The translations under genes were made by a program, and so were the position numbers. From the NCBI GenBank assembly GCA_947570695.1, contig CANOVB010000002.1, positions 62,001 to 126,000 of the forward strand: 64,000 nt of DNA. The letters are read 5' to 3'. The notes beneath the pieces are model-generated. The model saw only the letters and a program-made list of their open reading frames with translations. It made no database searches and had not been told where the DNA came from. The DNA is from an uncultured Clostridium sp. GTDB lineage: Bacteria > Bacillota > Clostridia > TANB77 > CAG-508. Below are positions 37,201 through 45,195 of the stretch, in pieces (within the stretch, counting starts at the first letter, position 1; every line of letters begins with the position of its first letter).

Positions 37201-39263
37201 GTTTTTATAATATGAAGTTTTGCTTTTTCTATTTTTTGCCTATTTATAGCTATTGCTGTTACTGTTTCATTTTCAACTAAACTTCCTGTAGATGCAATTA
37301 ACTCAACTAAGTCTGCATCTTCTGATGGTAACTCTTCTACTTTATATTGTGGTGCTGTATCCCCATACCACTTAACTTCACCTAAGTTCCAGATTCCTGT
37401 TCCACCTTGAATAGTTGTTGCGGCATCTACTATTATTGAAGCATCTTTATACATTGTTCCAGCATATTCAAAAGTACCGCTTATAGTTACTTTAAAGTTA
37501 AAAGTTTTTCCTTCTAAATCTGCTTCTTTATCATTTAATGTAAATTTTTCTGCTTGTTTTACAATTTGTAGTGTTCCTGTATGTTCTCCTGTATTTATTG
37601 CTTTAACTAATACTGCTCCATCTTCTGATAATGAACCAGTTTCATTTTTAATTTCAACTTGTTTATATCCTTCTTCTGGAATTTCTTGTACAGAATATGT
37701 TGGTGTTCCAGATTCTGCCATCCAATAATAAACTTTTGAAAGTGCTGCTCCATTTGCTCTTACACGTATTACATCAGATCCACCATTTAAAGCGCCATCA
37801 ACATTAACTTTGAAATTAAAGAATTTATCTACATCTTCAACTCTATTTCCCTCATTGTCTACTACTTCTTTTTCAATTCTGATTTTACCGCTTCTAATTT
37901 CTAATCTTCTGTCTAATTCCATGTATTCATACCATCTAGCTGCATTAATACCTAATGCTAATCTTTGTGATGGATATTCTTCTAAACTAGTTAGTTTTAA
38001 CCAATAATCTGTATGATCATAAACTTGTGTTAATCTTCCACTTGGTGTTCTTCTAGTTGTAGTATAGTCTTTTGATTTTTCTTTCCATGTTGCTTTAAAG
38101 TATGTACCTTGTAAATCTTGGTAAACACCGCAAGCATTCATATATTTAAATTTTGTTTTGATATTTGTTATTTTTGTAACATCATCAATATAATTTAATC
38201 TTATATAAAATTTTTCATTTGCAAGTGGATATTCTGATTCAGTTTCTGGTGTTCTCTCACCTTCTATCCATACAAATTCCCAATCTTTTCCAAATTCTAG
38301 TGGTTCTTCTGAAGCATCTGTAAATAGTTGCATATCTGTAATTCCTGCAAACTGAACTTCATCTCTATCACCGAATTTTACTGTTTGACCTTCATATTCT
38401 CCTTCTGTTTCTGCATCTGTTTCTCCTGTAAATTGTTCTGCTGAACCTACATAATCTATTGCAAAAGGTCCTATTGTATATTTTTGTGCTTCACTGTCCC
38501 AAGTAACTGTTGGTGTTTGATATTCACCTTCTGTAACCCACTTTGGATCATATTCAAAGTCAAATGCATTTTCATAAGATTTATGTTCTCCATTTTCTGT
38601 TGTAAATTCTGCTGTTTTATATTTTAACTCACTTGTACTAGTTACTCCAGCAACTTGTAAAATATATGCTTCAAAAGCATCTGCTTCTTTTGCAAAAGCA
38701 TTTTCTGCTACTGTATTTCCTTTACTTCCAGCCTCTGTTGTCCACCATGCATATTGTGCATAGTTATATTCTCCCATTCCATCTACTTTTATCATTTCAG
38801 ATAAAATATAAGCTTCCTTTGGTGTTGCTATTTTTGTTGCTGTTATTTTATATTGACCTATTGTTTTATTTGTATAAGTTGAATGTAAAAATGGTGATCC
38901 TGAAGTAGAACTTTGACGTAAAATTTCTTTTCCTTTATCATTTTGTGTTAGATATGGGAAAGATACTCCTTGTGGATCTTCTTTCTTTTTACCATTCCAT
39001 ACTGCAACTTCAGTTTGATTATCACTTGGAAGTGCTGTACCTTTTTGGCAACAGAACACATCATAATAATCATTTAAATTTGAATATGGTATATAACTTC
39101 CATTAGAATATGTATGTGTATGATTTGATTCAATAATTACTTCACCAAATTTTTCCTTAGCTTCTTGTGCTTCTTCAGCTAAAACATTACATATTCCCAA
39201 AGTGCTTAATATGATAAGCATTATTGTAAATAATGTTGATATTTTACTTTTAAAATTTTTCAT
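31293..39263 (-). CDS. Giant thioester-domain surface adhesin, module 2 'B' (B')
   Basis: A 2656-aa secreted protein. A signal peptide (residues 1-~30) precedes a thioester-type domain: Cys71/72 in YYDVFCCQKGT and Gln170 in YAQYAWWTT, the pair that forms a Cys-Gln thioester in Gram-positive adhesins. Residues ~460-1400 are a stalk of about eight Cna-B-like repeats (LxIxKxxE, FNFKVxVxG, W....PxYxVEE). SdrD_B-like domains start near 1403 (LAGDVWEDVAQDP) and 1944 (INGKAWEDKAEG). The C-terminal third resembles that of the other B protein. It ends TFTPPTGIE (~2619), a membrane helix and KKKVLK. The ATG lies one base after the stop of the A' gene with GGGGGTG as ribosome site, so translation is coupled. 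Function inferred: covalent attachment to a host or other surface. Confidence 0.82.
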   Translation of the reverse strand: MKNFKSKISTLFTIMLIILSTLGICNVLAEEAQEAKEKFGEVIIESNHTHTYSNGSYIPYSNLNDYYDVFCCQKGTALPSDNQTEVAVWNGKKKEDPQGVSFPYLTQNDKGKEILRQSSTSGSPFLHSTYTNKTIGQYKITATKIATPKEAYILSEMIKVDGMGEYNYAQYAWWTTEAGSKGNTVAENAFAKEADAFEAYILQVAGVTSTSELKYKTAEFTTENGEHKSYENAFDFEYDPKWVTEGEYQTPTVTWDSEAQKYTIGPFAIDYVGSAEQFTGETDAETEGEYEGQTVKFGDRDEVQFAGITDMQLFTDASEEPLEFGKDWEFVWIEGERTPETESEYPLANEKFYIRLNYIDDVTKITNIKTKFKYMNACGVYQDLQGTYFKATWKEKSKDYTTTRRTPSGRLTQVYDHTDYWLKLTSLEEYPSQRLALGINAARWYEYMELDRRLEIRSGKIRIEKEVVDNEGNRVEDVDKFFNFKVNVDGALNGGSDVIRVRANGAALSKVYYWMAESGTPTYSVQEIPEEGYKQVEIKNETGSLSEDGAVLVKAINTGEHTGTLQIVKQAEKFTLNDKEADLEGKTFNFKVTISGTFEYAGTMYKDASIIVDAATTIQGGTGIWNLGEVKWYGDTAPQYKVEELPSEDADLVELIASTGSLVENETVTAIAINRQKIEKAKLHIIKTLENANLYSEEEIMKLKFNFKIKVDGYEEEYVTLSAVRKENDYVWEFTSGYYEWLKGENPEYTITEVDLPKGTEFVSAESEEGSATGDGIQGTLKSDEEKEYEVINKFINKANIEHTGKIELTKKVDDDTLVDKDYKFVVTVSGTFEYKGTQYKDQTIQLTNDSAVVLEGSKYDEENFVIIHVDSSKTTTWTSDEFKWYGEKSPQYNVEENLLGEDIIDSIEPSKGNLGDEDGSIKVTAWNRLNADSGYLHIIKTLEDADKFSVDYVKNLVFKFRVKVDGYEPYVVALKAEKKGNSYVWEYTSDAFTWEKNGTPLNYEIEEIDIPEGTEFVSATSDGGTVSGTKISGQLKKSKTGEVLIVTENSFINKAKENSGNLKIDKRVTHESLNGKEFKFKVTLRGAFEYNGVTYGPNSGNGEELVIDNVVVTGGTVWDSGTIKWYGTEAPTYTVEEISKESEDSEEKDISTLGSVLNASGTIKNGANATIATFTNEPKVVSGYLQITKQIENGVATDDEFTFEITIDKYEKPFIVKIKANETYKLALKWNASEEAPKYKVEEKNIPKGATLVRIDNGEGSLEEGKTVSVVAINKYEEHQGTFSVKKEIIADEKLLDGLDMPSFDLTITISGTFEMNGESVVNSTRVITTSLKGGETYTSPSIKWWGNNVPTATVVENNVPKGWKNIGISNNGAPISDNLEIVVTNRLETITIIDLTFKLAGDVWEDVAQDPDSKNTADSVANGKIDESEQGLKGVEVYIYDGEGNLAKIYDDGAEISQPIITSDNGHWEAPSVKVLKSGAYDVEFVYDGQTYEPTKFLATSEGNADSYKSATTSGRDAWAKDSMALDYNREEVNARLEKIKGGTPIDGTGNTVGTVEGSEGEKDIYYTSSSTAIGDSQRRISKVVTTNANGRAKDVFKAKARTSKGGLTYPFDNRIHLESFDTYISELGLVQYYTYSATYNYTLHINLGLTKRPEADLGATKDLVSANVVVNNRLLKYKFNTLDDIGSDCYSRQLYADTNKIEYELGLYKTDYYYRAEIYQASGNTEGYDSIEKFYKDLNMKIEDTELEVYLMYKISLYNESANYVAQINAVDDYFDTSLGKPVSEKIEKYIKSEDGMVEVANSSYITVGSGSQNQVNWNITEKGIRGSDGITYNKMTAELDNLKLQSGERADIFVTFKVQKDNINGVQNAVALGNKSNVVEISNYSTYNSDGSLAGKVDRDSAAGNVNIRSYNVTEWYEDDTFAAPVLELKLIEEERKINGKAWEDKAEGDSAVGNGIYDNNEALIGGLTTELIEKVKVKGDSGYIEYDFLWPTNKGLDALGGKTMEYLTGFDSTTETARQGIDSEEEKVSVGEYKFNGVPVGDYVVRFLYGNNKMKLEDTHGITGEAVALKSDGSSFSGNDKILIANYDNDTVGASSIYNGQDFKATIYQAGFVATDSNGYINNEWHDLDNIALAEAKVSDARDNEARRLGVISNSELITNINGKVLKTANDVEEKHTELYEDYSMFADTAKLKLEIRGYGEAAVQKEELKGTIIENGSVKVTEEEIDYTIKDIDCGLIERPKTKLVLDKEISSIKLTTNDGRTIFNAMYDIDYELKSDLFGSTADKVVVGKIDNKYLIASVKLNEASVGTDLMQAIDKNENKLEDEGITGTKNFRFINIDDTILQGTTIELNYLISALNVGEVDMTSNLLENEIYETAKTNGTTVKDEIAILSQKAEEESKVSSSMDSEIKLGQYLGTTYYTGNVGSDQVVTTRVRQVVEYVDNDGIFSPEYNKEVDHSWKNTSVTELTGNGYRADRLLDEVITTENELIDINNIAYINKQRNNVVLSIDTEAIPEQQELHNTGFETKLLPYAQDENAYKSSIQLTVTKTVSAQDDANSLTYDNVAEIVKFENSVGRRDQVAIPGNANPKLGEFEVALNERDSSATELVTFTPPTGIEAHSIISIQVLIVIVASLVIVAVGIVIIKKKVLK

Positions 39264-39264
39264 A

Positions 39265-42200
39265 TTAAACACCCCCTTTTCTTTTTCCTAAAACAATTTT
39301 GTTATAAGCTATAAATATTACTATGCTTCCTAATAATATTGTAGTAATTATTACTGAAACATATATAAATGATTCTCCAGTTTTTATTAATATAGCAATA
39401 TCTGCAAGTCCTAAATCATTTTCGCCTTGTGCTTTATTTGCTGGTACTGAATTAGTATCTGAGATACCATATATATTGTAGTCTTCATAAACTTCTGCTA
39501 AGTTATTTACAAGACCTGTATTCTCAGTAGTCATTTGTTTTGTTAATACTAATTTTAATGTTGCACTTTCTCCTGTTTTTAGTTCTCTATTTGCAAGTGC
39601 TGTTGAGTAAAGATTTCCATCTGATCCCGTATACCAATCTGAATTTGCTTCTAAAGAAGAATTAAATGTCATTCCTTCTGGCATATAATCTATTATCTTT
39701 TTAGCATATCCAGAAACATCACCTATATTTGAAACTGTAATTGCATATTCAACATATACTGTAGCTCCTGATAAATGTTTAGCTGCTACTTCTGTTTTTG
39801 CAAATTTTACATTATTATATTCATCTGTAACTGTTCCTTTTGCTGACTGTGTTGTTACTTTTGTTATTGCTTTATCTAATTTTAGATCAAATGTATCTGC
39901 TAAAACTAAACCAATGTCTATTCCAGAAACACTACCATTTGCTATTGTTATAACATCTGTAATAGCTCCGTTTCTAGTTCTTCCGTCTTGTTCAAGTTTT
40001 GTTGTAATAGCATCAGAGTTTACATTTATTTCAACTCCATCTTTCTTATATGATGTTACTGTATATTTTACAGTATCATACTCAAATATTACTAAGTAAT
40101 TTCCATTTGTTATTCCTGAGAAAGTATATGTACCATTTGAATCTGTTGTTGTTGAATTTTGGATTACACCAGTTTCGCTATTAACTAATCTAACTACTAT
40201 TCCTGTTAATAATTCTTCTCCTATACTTCTCATACCATCTTTATTTGAATCTAACCAAGCTGTACCTGTTAATTTATATGTTTTTGCTATATTTGTATTT
40301 GTTCCTGATGCACTACTACTTGATGAAGATTGTAATTTACTTGCTACTATAGATTTTTCAGAAGCTTCAACAATATGTGTTATTGAATTTGTTTCTCTTT
40401 CTTCTATTTCTTCTGAAGATACTGTTGCAAAGTTTGTAACTGTTTTTTCTTGAACTCCACCTAAGTTTGATGCAACTGCTTCTATATTTACTACTAGTTC
40501 TTCTTTTGGTTTAATATTTGCCATTATAACAGCTTCTCTACTTGAAGAAACTTTTTTCTTTCCTACTATTCCATCTGAAACATAAGTTATTTTTCTAACT
40601 GCAATTCCATCTGGGATTACATCTGTTAATTTAACATGTTCTGCAACTGCTTCACCTTCATTTTTTACTGTAAATACATATTTTACTGTATCTCCTTCTT
40701 TTATATATGTATCTGTATTTTCAGTAATTTGTGTTATAACTAATACTGGTCTACCTATCATTGTTAATACACTATTTGATTCATAAATATTTGTTCCTTC
40801 TGCAGAAACTTTTGCTGTAACTTCAACATCTTTTTTAGTAATACTTTCACCTATTTCATTTACTTTAATTACAAATATTAAGTTTACATATCCATCTTCT
40901 TCTAATTCATTTATATTCCATGTTATTGTTCTTGTATTTTCATCATAATTTCCTTGTGCAACTTCTTTTGAAGTTAATCCATCTGATTCATATCCAATAA
41001 CTGCTGCTTTAACAAATCCAAATTCTTGTGGTAATACTTGTGTTACTGTTACATTTTTCATTACTTTCTCTGTTAGGTTTGTAACACCAAGAGTAAATTT
41101 AACTTCATCTCCTGTTTTCTGAACATCTAAGTCACCATCTATATCTGATTTATTTGCTAAAGTAATTTCAAACTCAGCTTCTGTAACTTTTACTTTACTT
41201 GCTTCTGCTGTTAATGTAGCACCTAATTCTTTAGCTGATACACTAGCTTTTGGTTCTATATAAACATCTGGTACACTTGTTATAACTTCTTCTTTTACAT
41301 TTCCGTTTTCATCTTCTGATACTATTTTATATAGTCCATCATATTCTCCAAAACCTTCTATTCCTCTATAGTATTCTTCTATACTTGGAATTCCATCTGC
41401 TTTTAAGTTAACTTTAAATTCAATTTTTTCTTCTTTTTCTAATGTTGGTTTTGAAGCTCTTATAATTCCATTTTCTTCTGTTATTGTAACATCTTGATTA
41501 TCTGTTTCATAAGAAACATATTTTGAAAATTTTGGAATAGGAAATTCAACATTTACATTTTCTGCTCTAGTATTTCCTACATTTGTAGCCACTATATTTA
41601 CTTGTAATTCTTCATATTCTCTAATTACTTCTTTATTAGAAGAAACTTCTATTTTAACTTCAGGTCCTTCGCCAGTTGTTAAACCTACTTTATCTGGAGT
41701 AGCTTTTTCTTCTGTTGTTGCTACTTCTGAATTATTTGTATAGTAAGCTAAGAATGTTCCATAAATATTTTCATTGTGAGTTAAGTTAGCAGGAATTTCA
41801 TATTGATATGTAAATCTTAAAATTTCTGCATTTTGCATTATATAATCTTTATCTACTGGAACTATTAAATAAGATTTTATATTATCTAAACTTTCTGGAG
41901 TTAATGTCCATCCATTTGAAGAATCTTCTAAATCTTTAGTTGCCTCTCCATTTTCTGAGTAATATACATTAAATAATGTGGTATTATGTGCATCTGGCAT
42001 AATCGTGCTTACTAGTTTTGTATTTAATGTTGTTCCTAAATCTTCTCCAGTTTCAATATCTTTAACACCTTTAAATGGTATTCTACCTAGTATAGATACT
42101 TCAGAAACTGTATTACTATTGTTGTTCATTACTATAATTTCCATAGTTGAAGTTTTTGCTTCTGAATAAATATCAATTACATCTTCTTTCATACCTTGTC

Positions 42201-44676
42201 TTACTGATGTTATAACTGCTCCTGCATTATTATAATTTGATACACTATTTACTGCTACTAATCCTGTTGGTGCTGAGTACATGAATGCTAATTCTCTATA
42301 TCCATCATCTATATAATTTGTAGCTTGTGAATTATTATATCTTAATTTAATAATATCTAATTTAGCTGGTGCATATAAATTAACTTTTATATTTGCATTA
42401 ATTACTATATTAGTACCATTTGTTAATACACCTGAATTTATTCCTTCTTGTTTTCCATCTATTGTAATTCTTATTATTCTATCAATTTGTTCTGCTGAAA
42501 CAATTTCTAGTCCTTCACCATAAAGAAGGCTAACATTTGTTACGGATAAGCTTTCAACATATTCTGGTAATTCAACTTCAAATACTGAATTTCCATATAT
42601 ATCTGATTTATCTGTAGCATTATTTAATTCTACTCTTAATTCAACTTCATCATTTTCCGCTAATGTTGAAAGAGTGTCTCTATCCATTACTAAATTTGCT
42701 TTAGTTATTGTATCTATTAAATCTGTTTTTATTTCTGATGTTCCAACCTCTACTGTTTCACTTACATAAGTATAGTTTGCTTTTATTTTTGCTCCCATTT
42801 TTATTTCTGAAAGGTTTGCAAAACTTGGTTTGTCTATACCTGCATTTTTCATTGCTTTAACATTTTGTATTACTAAGTTTCCTTCTCCTACTGGTTTTGT
42901 AGTTTCAAAAACTAATCTAGAATGTTTTTGATCAAAAGAAACTATTACTTTTCCGTCTTCATTTACTTCTGTTTCATTATTTATTGTAGCAATTACATTT
43001 CTATCTAAATCTAGAACTCTTATTTCTCCATTCTCTCCTAGGATATTTAAAAAGTCTTCTTTAGAAATAGAAATTTGTTTATAATATAAATCATTATTTT
43101 CAAAAGCATTTCCTGATTTATCTACATAAAGATTTGGTTCATCTTCCACACTAATCATTTCAACAATTTCTTTATAAGAAACGTTTACTATTGTTTTTGA
43201 ATTAAATTCTACTTCATATTTTTCGCTATTATCATAATTTGCATAAGCATAAGCTTTTGAAACTTCTGCTGTTTCATTTTCTATATTTAAAGATACTATA
43301 TTACCAGTTTCACCTTCTAGTGAATATTCATAAGCATTGTTGCTTTCTGATATATTAATATTATTATCTTGTAAAACGCCACTAAAAGTTACTACTTTAG
43401 CATCAATATTTGAGCTTGATTTAGTAACTCCTGATTCTATTTTTGCATTTTCAAAAGTATATGTAATTAAATATTCATCGACACCTGACTTATTAAAGTA
43501 TCTTTCTTCTTCAATAAGTTCTTTATCAGAATCTTTTAAATATTCATCTTCATATTCATTTACTACAACTAATTTTTTCTCATTATTTGCTTTTAATATT
43601 AATTTATTTTCTTCTTGGTTATATTCCCAGTTATTCTCATCAAATTTTAATGTTCCTGCTGTTTCTCCATTTGTTCCCGCTGTTGAATTAGCAACTACTG
43701 TTATATTTGATGGAATAGCTTCTTCAAACTTTGGAATTTCTATTGCTATTTCTGATTCCTTCACAGGTAATGTTTTCTTATCTGTACTACTATCAACCTT
43801 AACTAAAGTTTGTAATATAACTCCTCTTCCAAAGTCAATGAATTTTGTTACTTCTGTTTGAACATCAACTTTTCTTTCATCTTTCCAAGAAACATTTAAT
43901 TTTATTTCTCTTGATACTTCTGTTTCATCTCCATCATCGTCAACATATATACCAGAGAATTTAATTAAAGCATCATTTGAAAATTTTTGTTCATTAACAT
44001 ATTCTTCGTTTTTGTATTCTATTGGTAAACTAATACTTGCTTCTGAAGAACTGTTTATTTGTTGTAGTTTGATTATATTATCTTCTAAGCTTTGAACATA
44101 TTTTGGTAGTTCTATTTCAGTTAGTTCTGAGGAACTTTCCTCTAGTTCTTTTTCATCTTTGATTTCTTGCTCTTCTGATTTAGTTTCTTCTGAATCTTCT
44201 TGATTTTCTGGTTCTGTTTTATCTGTTTCTATTTCAGTATTTTCTACTTCATTTACTTCAGTTGTGTTTGATTCAGTTTCATCAGAAGTCTCTTCTGCAG
44301 GTTCTTTAGTATCTTCTAATTTTGTCACTTCTGCTTTGAAATCTTTTACTTCAAAGTTTAGACCCTTTCCTTCTTCAGTTTCGGCAATTTCAATTTTGGC
44401 ATCTTTTAAATATCCACCTTTTTGAACATTTACTTTCATGCTTATTGCCAATTCCTCATTATTCACATCACTAATAACCGAAGTCTCTTTTTCTTCTTCG
44501 GTTCCAAAATAAGCTTCAAATCCGATATTTTTATGTCCTGTATCTGATTTGCTGCCAAAAAGTGTTTCTGCAAAGCTTGATGCATAGCTTTTAGTTACAA
44601 ATGCAAAGTTTGCAGAAGTTAGTGTAAATATTAGGATTATTGCTAACAATTTTTCTAGAATTTTGTTTTTAAGCAT
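39265..44676 (-). CDS. Giant repeat surface protein, module 2 'A' (A')
   Basis: A 1803-aa secreted protein. A signal peptide (LEKLLAIILIFTLTSANFAFV, ending ~KSYAS) is followed by an acidic Glu/Thr-rich segment (~residues 90-190, TEEVNEVENTEIETDK-like), long beta-rich regions with DUF11-like conserved repeats (e.g. LGVTNLTEKVMKNVTVTQVLP; YVFTVKNEGEAVAEHVKLTDVIP), and an SdrD_B domain (KLTGTAWLDSNKDGMRS, ~1467). It ends AILIKTGESF (~1763), one helix and a KRKGGV tail. I start it at ATG 44676, since GGGAGG lies 10 bases before; an in-frame ATG 18 bases further up overlaps that site. It resembles the protein at 53687-59569 throughout and is probably its paralogue. Likely the scaffold partner of B'. 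Confidence 0.8.
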   Translation of the reverse strand: MLKNKILEKLLAIILIFTLTSANFAFVTKSYASSFAETLFGSKSDTGHKNIGFEAYFGTEEEKETSVISDVNNEELAISMKVNVQKGGYLKDAKIEIAETEEGKGLNFEVKDFKAEVTKLEDTKEPAEETSDETESNTTEVNEVENTEIETDKTEPENQEDSEETKSEEQEIKDEKELEESSSELTEIELPKYVQSLEDNIIKLQQINSSSEASISLPIEYKNEEYVNEQKFSNDALIKFSGIYVDDDGDETEVSREIKLNVSWKDERKVDVQTEVTKFIDFGRGVILQTLVKVDSSTDKKTLPVKESEIAIEIPKFEEAIPSNITVVANSTAGTNGETAGTLKFDENNWEYNQEENKLILKANNEKKLVVVNEYEDEYLKDSDKELIEEERYFNKSGVDEYLITYTFENAKIESGVTKSSSNIDAKVVTFSGVLQDNNINISESNNAYEYSLEGETGNIVSLNIENETAEVSKAYAYANYDNSEKYEVEFNSKTIVNVSYKEIVEMISVEDEPNLYVDKSGNAFENNDLYYKQISISKEDFLNILGENGEIRVLDLDRNVIATINNETEVNEDGKVIVSFDQKHSRLVFETTKPVGEGNLVIQNVKAMKNAGIDKPSFANLSEIKMGAKIKANYTYVSETVEVGTSEIKTDLIDTITKANLVMDRDTLSTLAENDEVELRVELNNATDKSDIYGNSVFEVELPEYVESLSVTNVSLLYGEGLEIVSAEQIDRIIRITIDGKQEGINSGVLTNGTNIVINANIKVNLYAPAKLDIIKLRYNNSQATNYIDDGYRELAFMYSAPTGLVAVNSVSNYNNAGAVITSVRQGMKEDVIDIYSEAKTSTMEIIVMNNNSNTVSEVSILGRIPFKGVKDIETGEDLGTTLNTKLVSTIMPDAHNTTLFNVYYSENGEATKDLEDSSNGWTLTPESLDNIKSYLIVPVDKDYIMQNAEILRFTYQYEIPANLTHNENIYGTFLAYYTNNSEVATTEEKATPDKVGLTTGEGPEVKIEVSSNKEVIREYEELQVNIVATNVGNTRAENVNVEFPIPKFSKYVSYETDNQDVTITEENGIIRASKPTLEKEEKIEFKVNLKADGIPSIEEYYRGIEGFGEYDGLYKIVSEDENGNVKEEVITSVPDVYIEPKASVSAKELGATLTAEASKVKVTEAEFEITLANKSDIDGDLDVQKTGDEVKFTLGVTNLTEKVMKNVTVTQVLPQEFGFVKAAVIGYESDGLTSKEVAQGNYDENTRTITWNINELEEDGYVNLIFVIKVNEIGESITKKDVEVTAKVSAEGTNIYESNSVLTMIGRPVLVITQITENTDTYIKEGDTVKYVFTVKNEGEAVAEHVKLTDVIPDGIAVRKITYVSDGIVGKKKVSSSREAVIMANIKPKEELVVNIEAVASNLGGVQEKTVTNFATVSSEEIEERETNSITHIVEASEKSIVASKLQSSSSSSASGTNTNIAKTYKLTGTAWLDSNKDGMRSIGEELLTGIVVRLVNSETGVIQNSTTTDSNGTYTFSGITNGNYLVIFEYDTVKYTVTSYKKDGVEINVNSDAITTKLEQDGRTRNGAITDVITIANGSVSGIDIGLVLADTFDLKLDKAITKVTTQSAKGTVTDEYNNVKFAKTEVAAKHLSGATVYVEYAITVSNIGDVSGYAKKIIDYMPEGMTFNSSLEANSDWYTGSDGNLYSTALANRELKTGESATLKLVLTKQMTTENTGLVNNLAEVYEDYNIYGISDTNSVPANKAQGENDLGLADIAILIKTGESFIYVSVIITTILLGSIVIFIAYNKIVLGKRKGGV

Positions 44677-44749
44677 AATCTTAATTCCTCCCATAATAAT
44701 ATTTTTTCTGACAATAGTATCTAGTTTTACTTAATATATTATAAGTATA

Positions 44750-44777
44750 ATTTTACTCTTTTTTAAAAAGTAGTCAA
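44750..44777 (-). promoter_or_regulatory. Sigma-A promoter of surface module 2
   Basis: TTGACT (44772-44777) and TAAAAT (44750-44755) on the minus strand, 16-base spacer, about 70 bases before ATG 44676. The -10 region (AGTAAAAT, then ATATT-rich) resembles that of module 1. Confidence 0.6.
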
Positions 44778-44958
44778 TAGTCAAATGCTTACCAGTAAAG
44801 AGTTTTAACGTTTTTCCTCGTATACTTATCTACGGATATTCATTTTTAAAACTTTCGACTTTTTTTATATAAAATTTTCATTACATAAACTTGTACTTAT
44901 AAGTCCTTTTGCAAAACACTATACATATTTAATTATATACCTTTTTAGGCTTTTTTTC

Positions 44959-44989
44959 AACCCTTTTATGGGTTTTTTTGCCTTTTTTT
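44959..44989 (+). terminator. Orphan terminator-like hairpin on the plus strand
   Basis: AACCC (44959-44963) pairs with GGGTT (44970-44974), followed by TTTTTGCCTTTTTTT on the plus strand. GGC/GCC can extend the stem. No plus-strand gene precedes it, so it may end a small RNA. Confidence 0.35.
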
Positions 44990-45161
44990 CAATATTTTTT
45001 ATAAAATTTATCTTAAAATTACTAACTTTTATGTCTTTTTTTGTCGAATTGTCTTATTTAACATTAAGTTTACATACTACATTAAAGTATATTTCTATTA
45101 TAAATAAATATTCTCTAATTACTTATTTGCGTAGAGTTTTTAGCAATTTAATTTCAAAAAA

Positions 45162-45184
45162 GATGAGAGTCATAAACTCTCATC
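45162..45184 (-). terminator. Terminator of surface module 1
   Basis: On the minus strand GATGAGAGT and ACTCTCATC form a perfect 9-bp stem, five-base loop, followed by TTTTTT. It lies 12 bases past the stop codon at 45196. Confidence 0.85.
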
Positions 45185-45195
45185 CTTTTTATTTT

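Larger units (their letters stand above)
44677..45161. other. Intergenic region between the two surface-protein modules
   Basis: About 485 bases with no supported gene. It holds the promoter of module 2 and, past it, an unexplained terminator-like hairpin that fits the plus strand (44959-44989). I see no c-di-GMP riboswitch-like sequence. Confidence 0.5.

Noticed and set aside
44677..45195. c-di-GMP riboswitch before the second surface module
   Set aside because: Such riboswitches often precede clostridial adhesins, but I could not find the conserved GEMM core on the minus strand.
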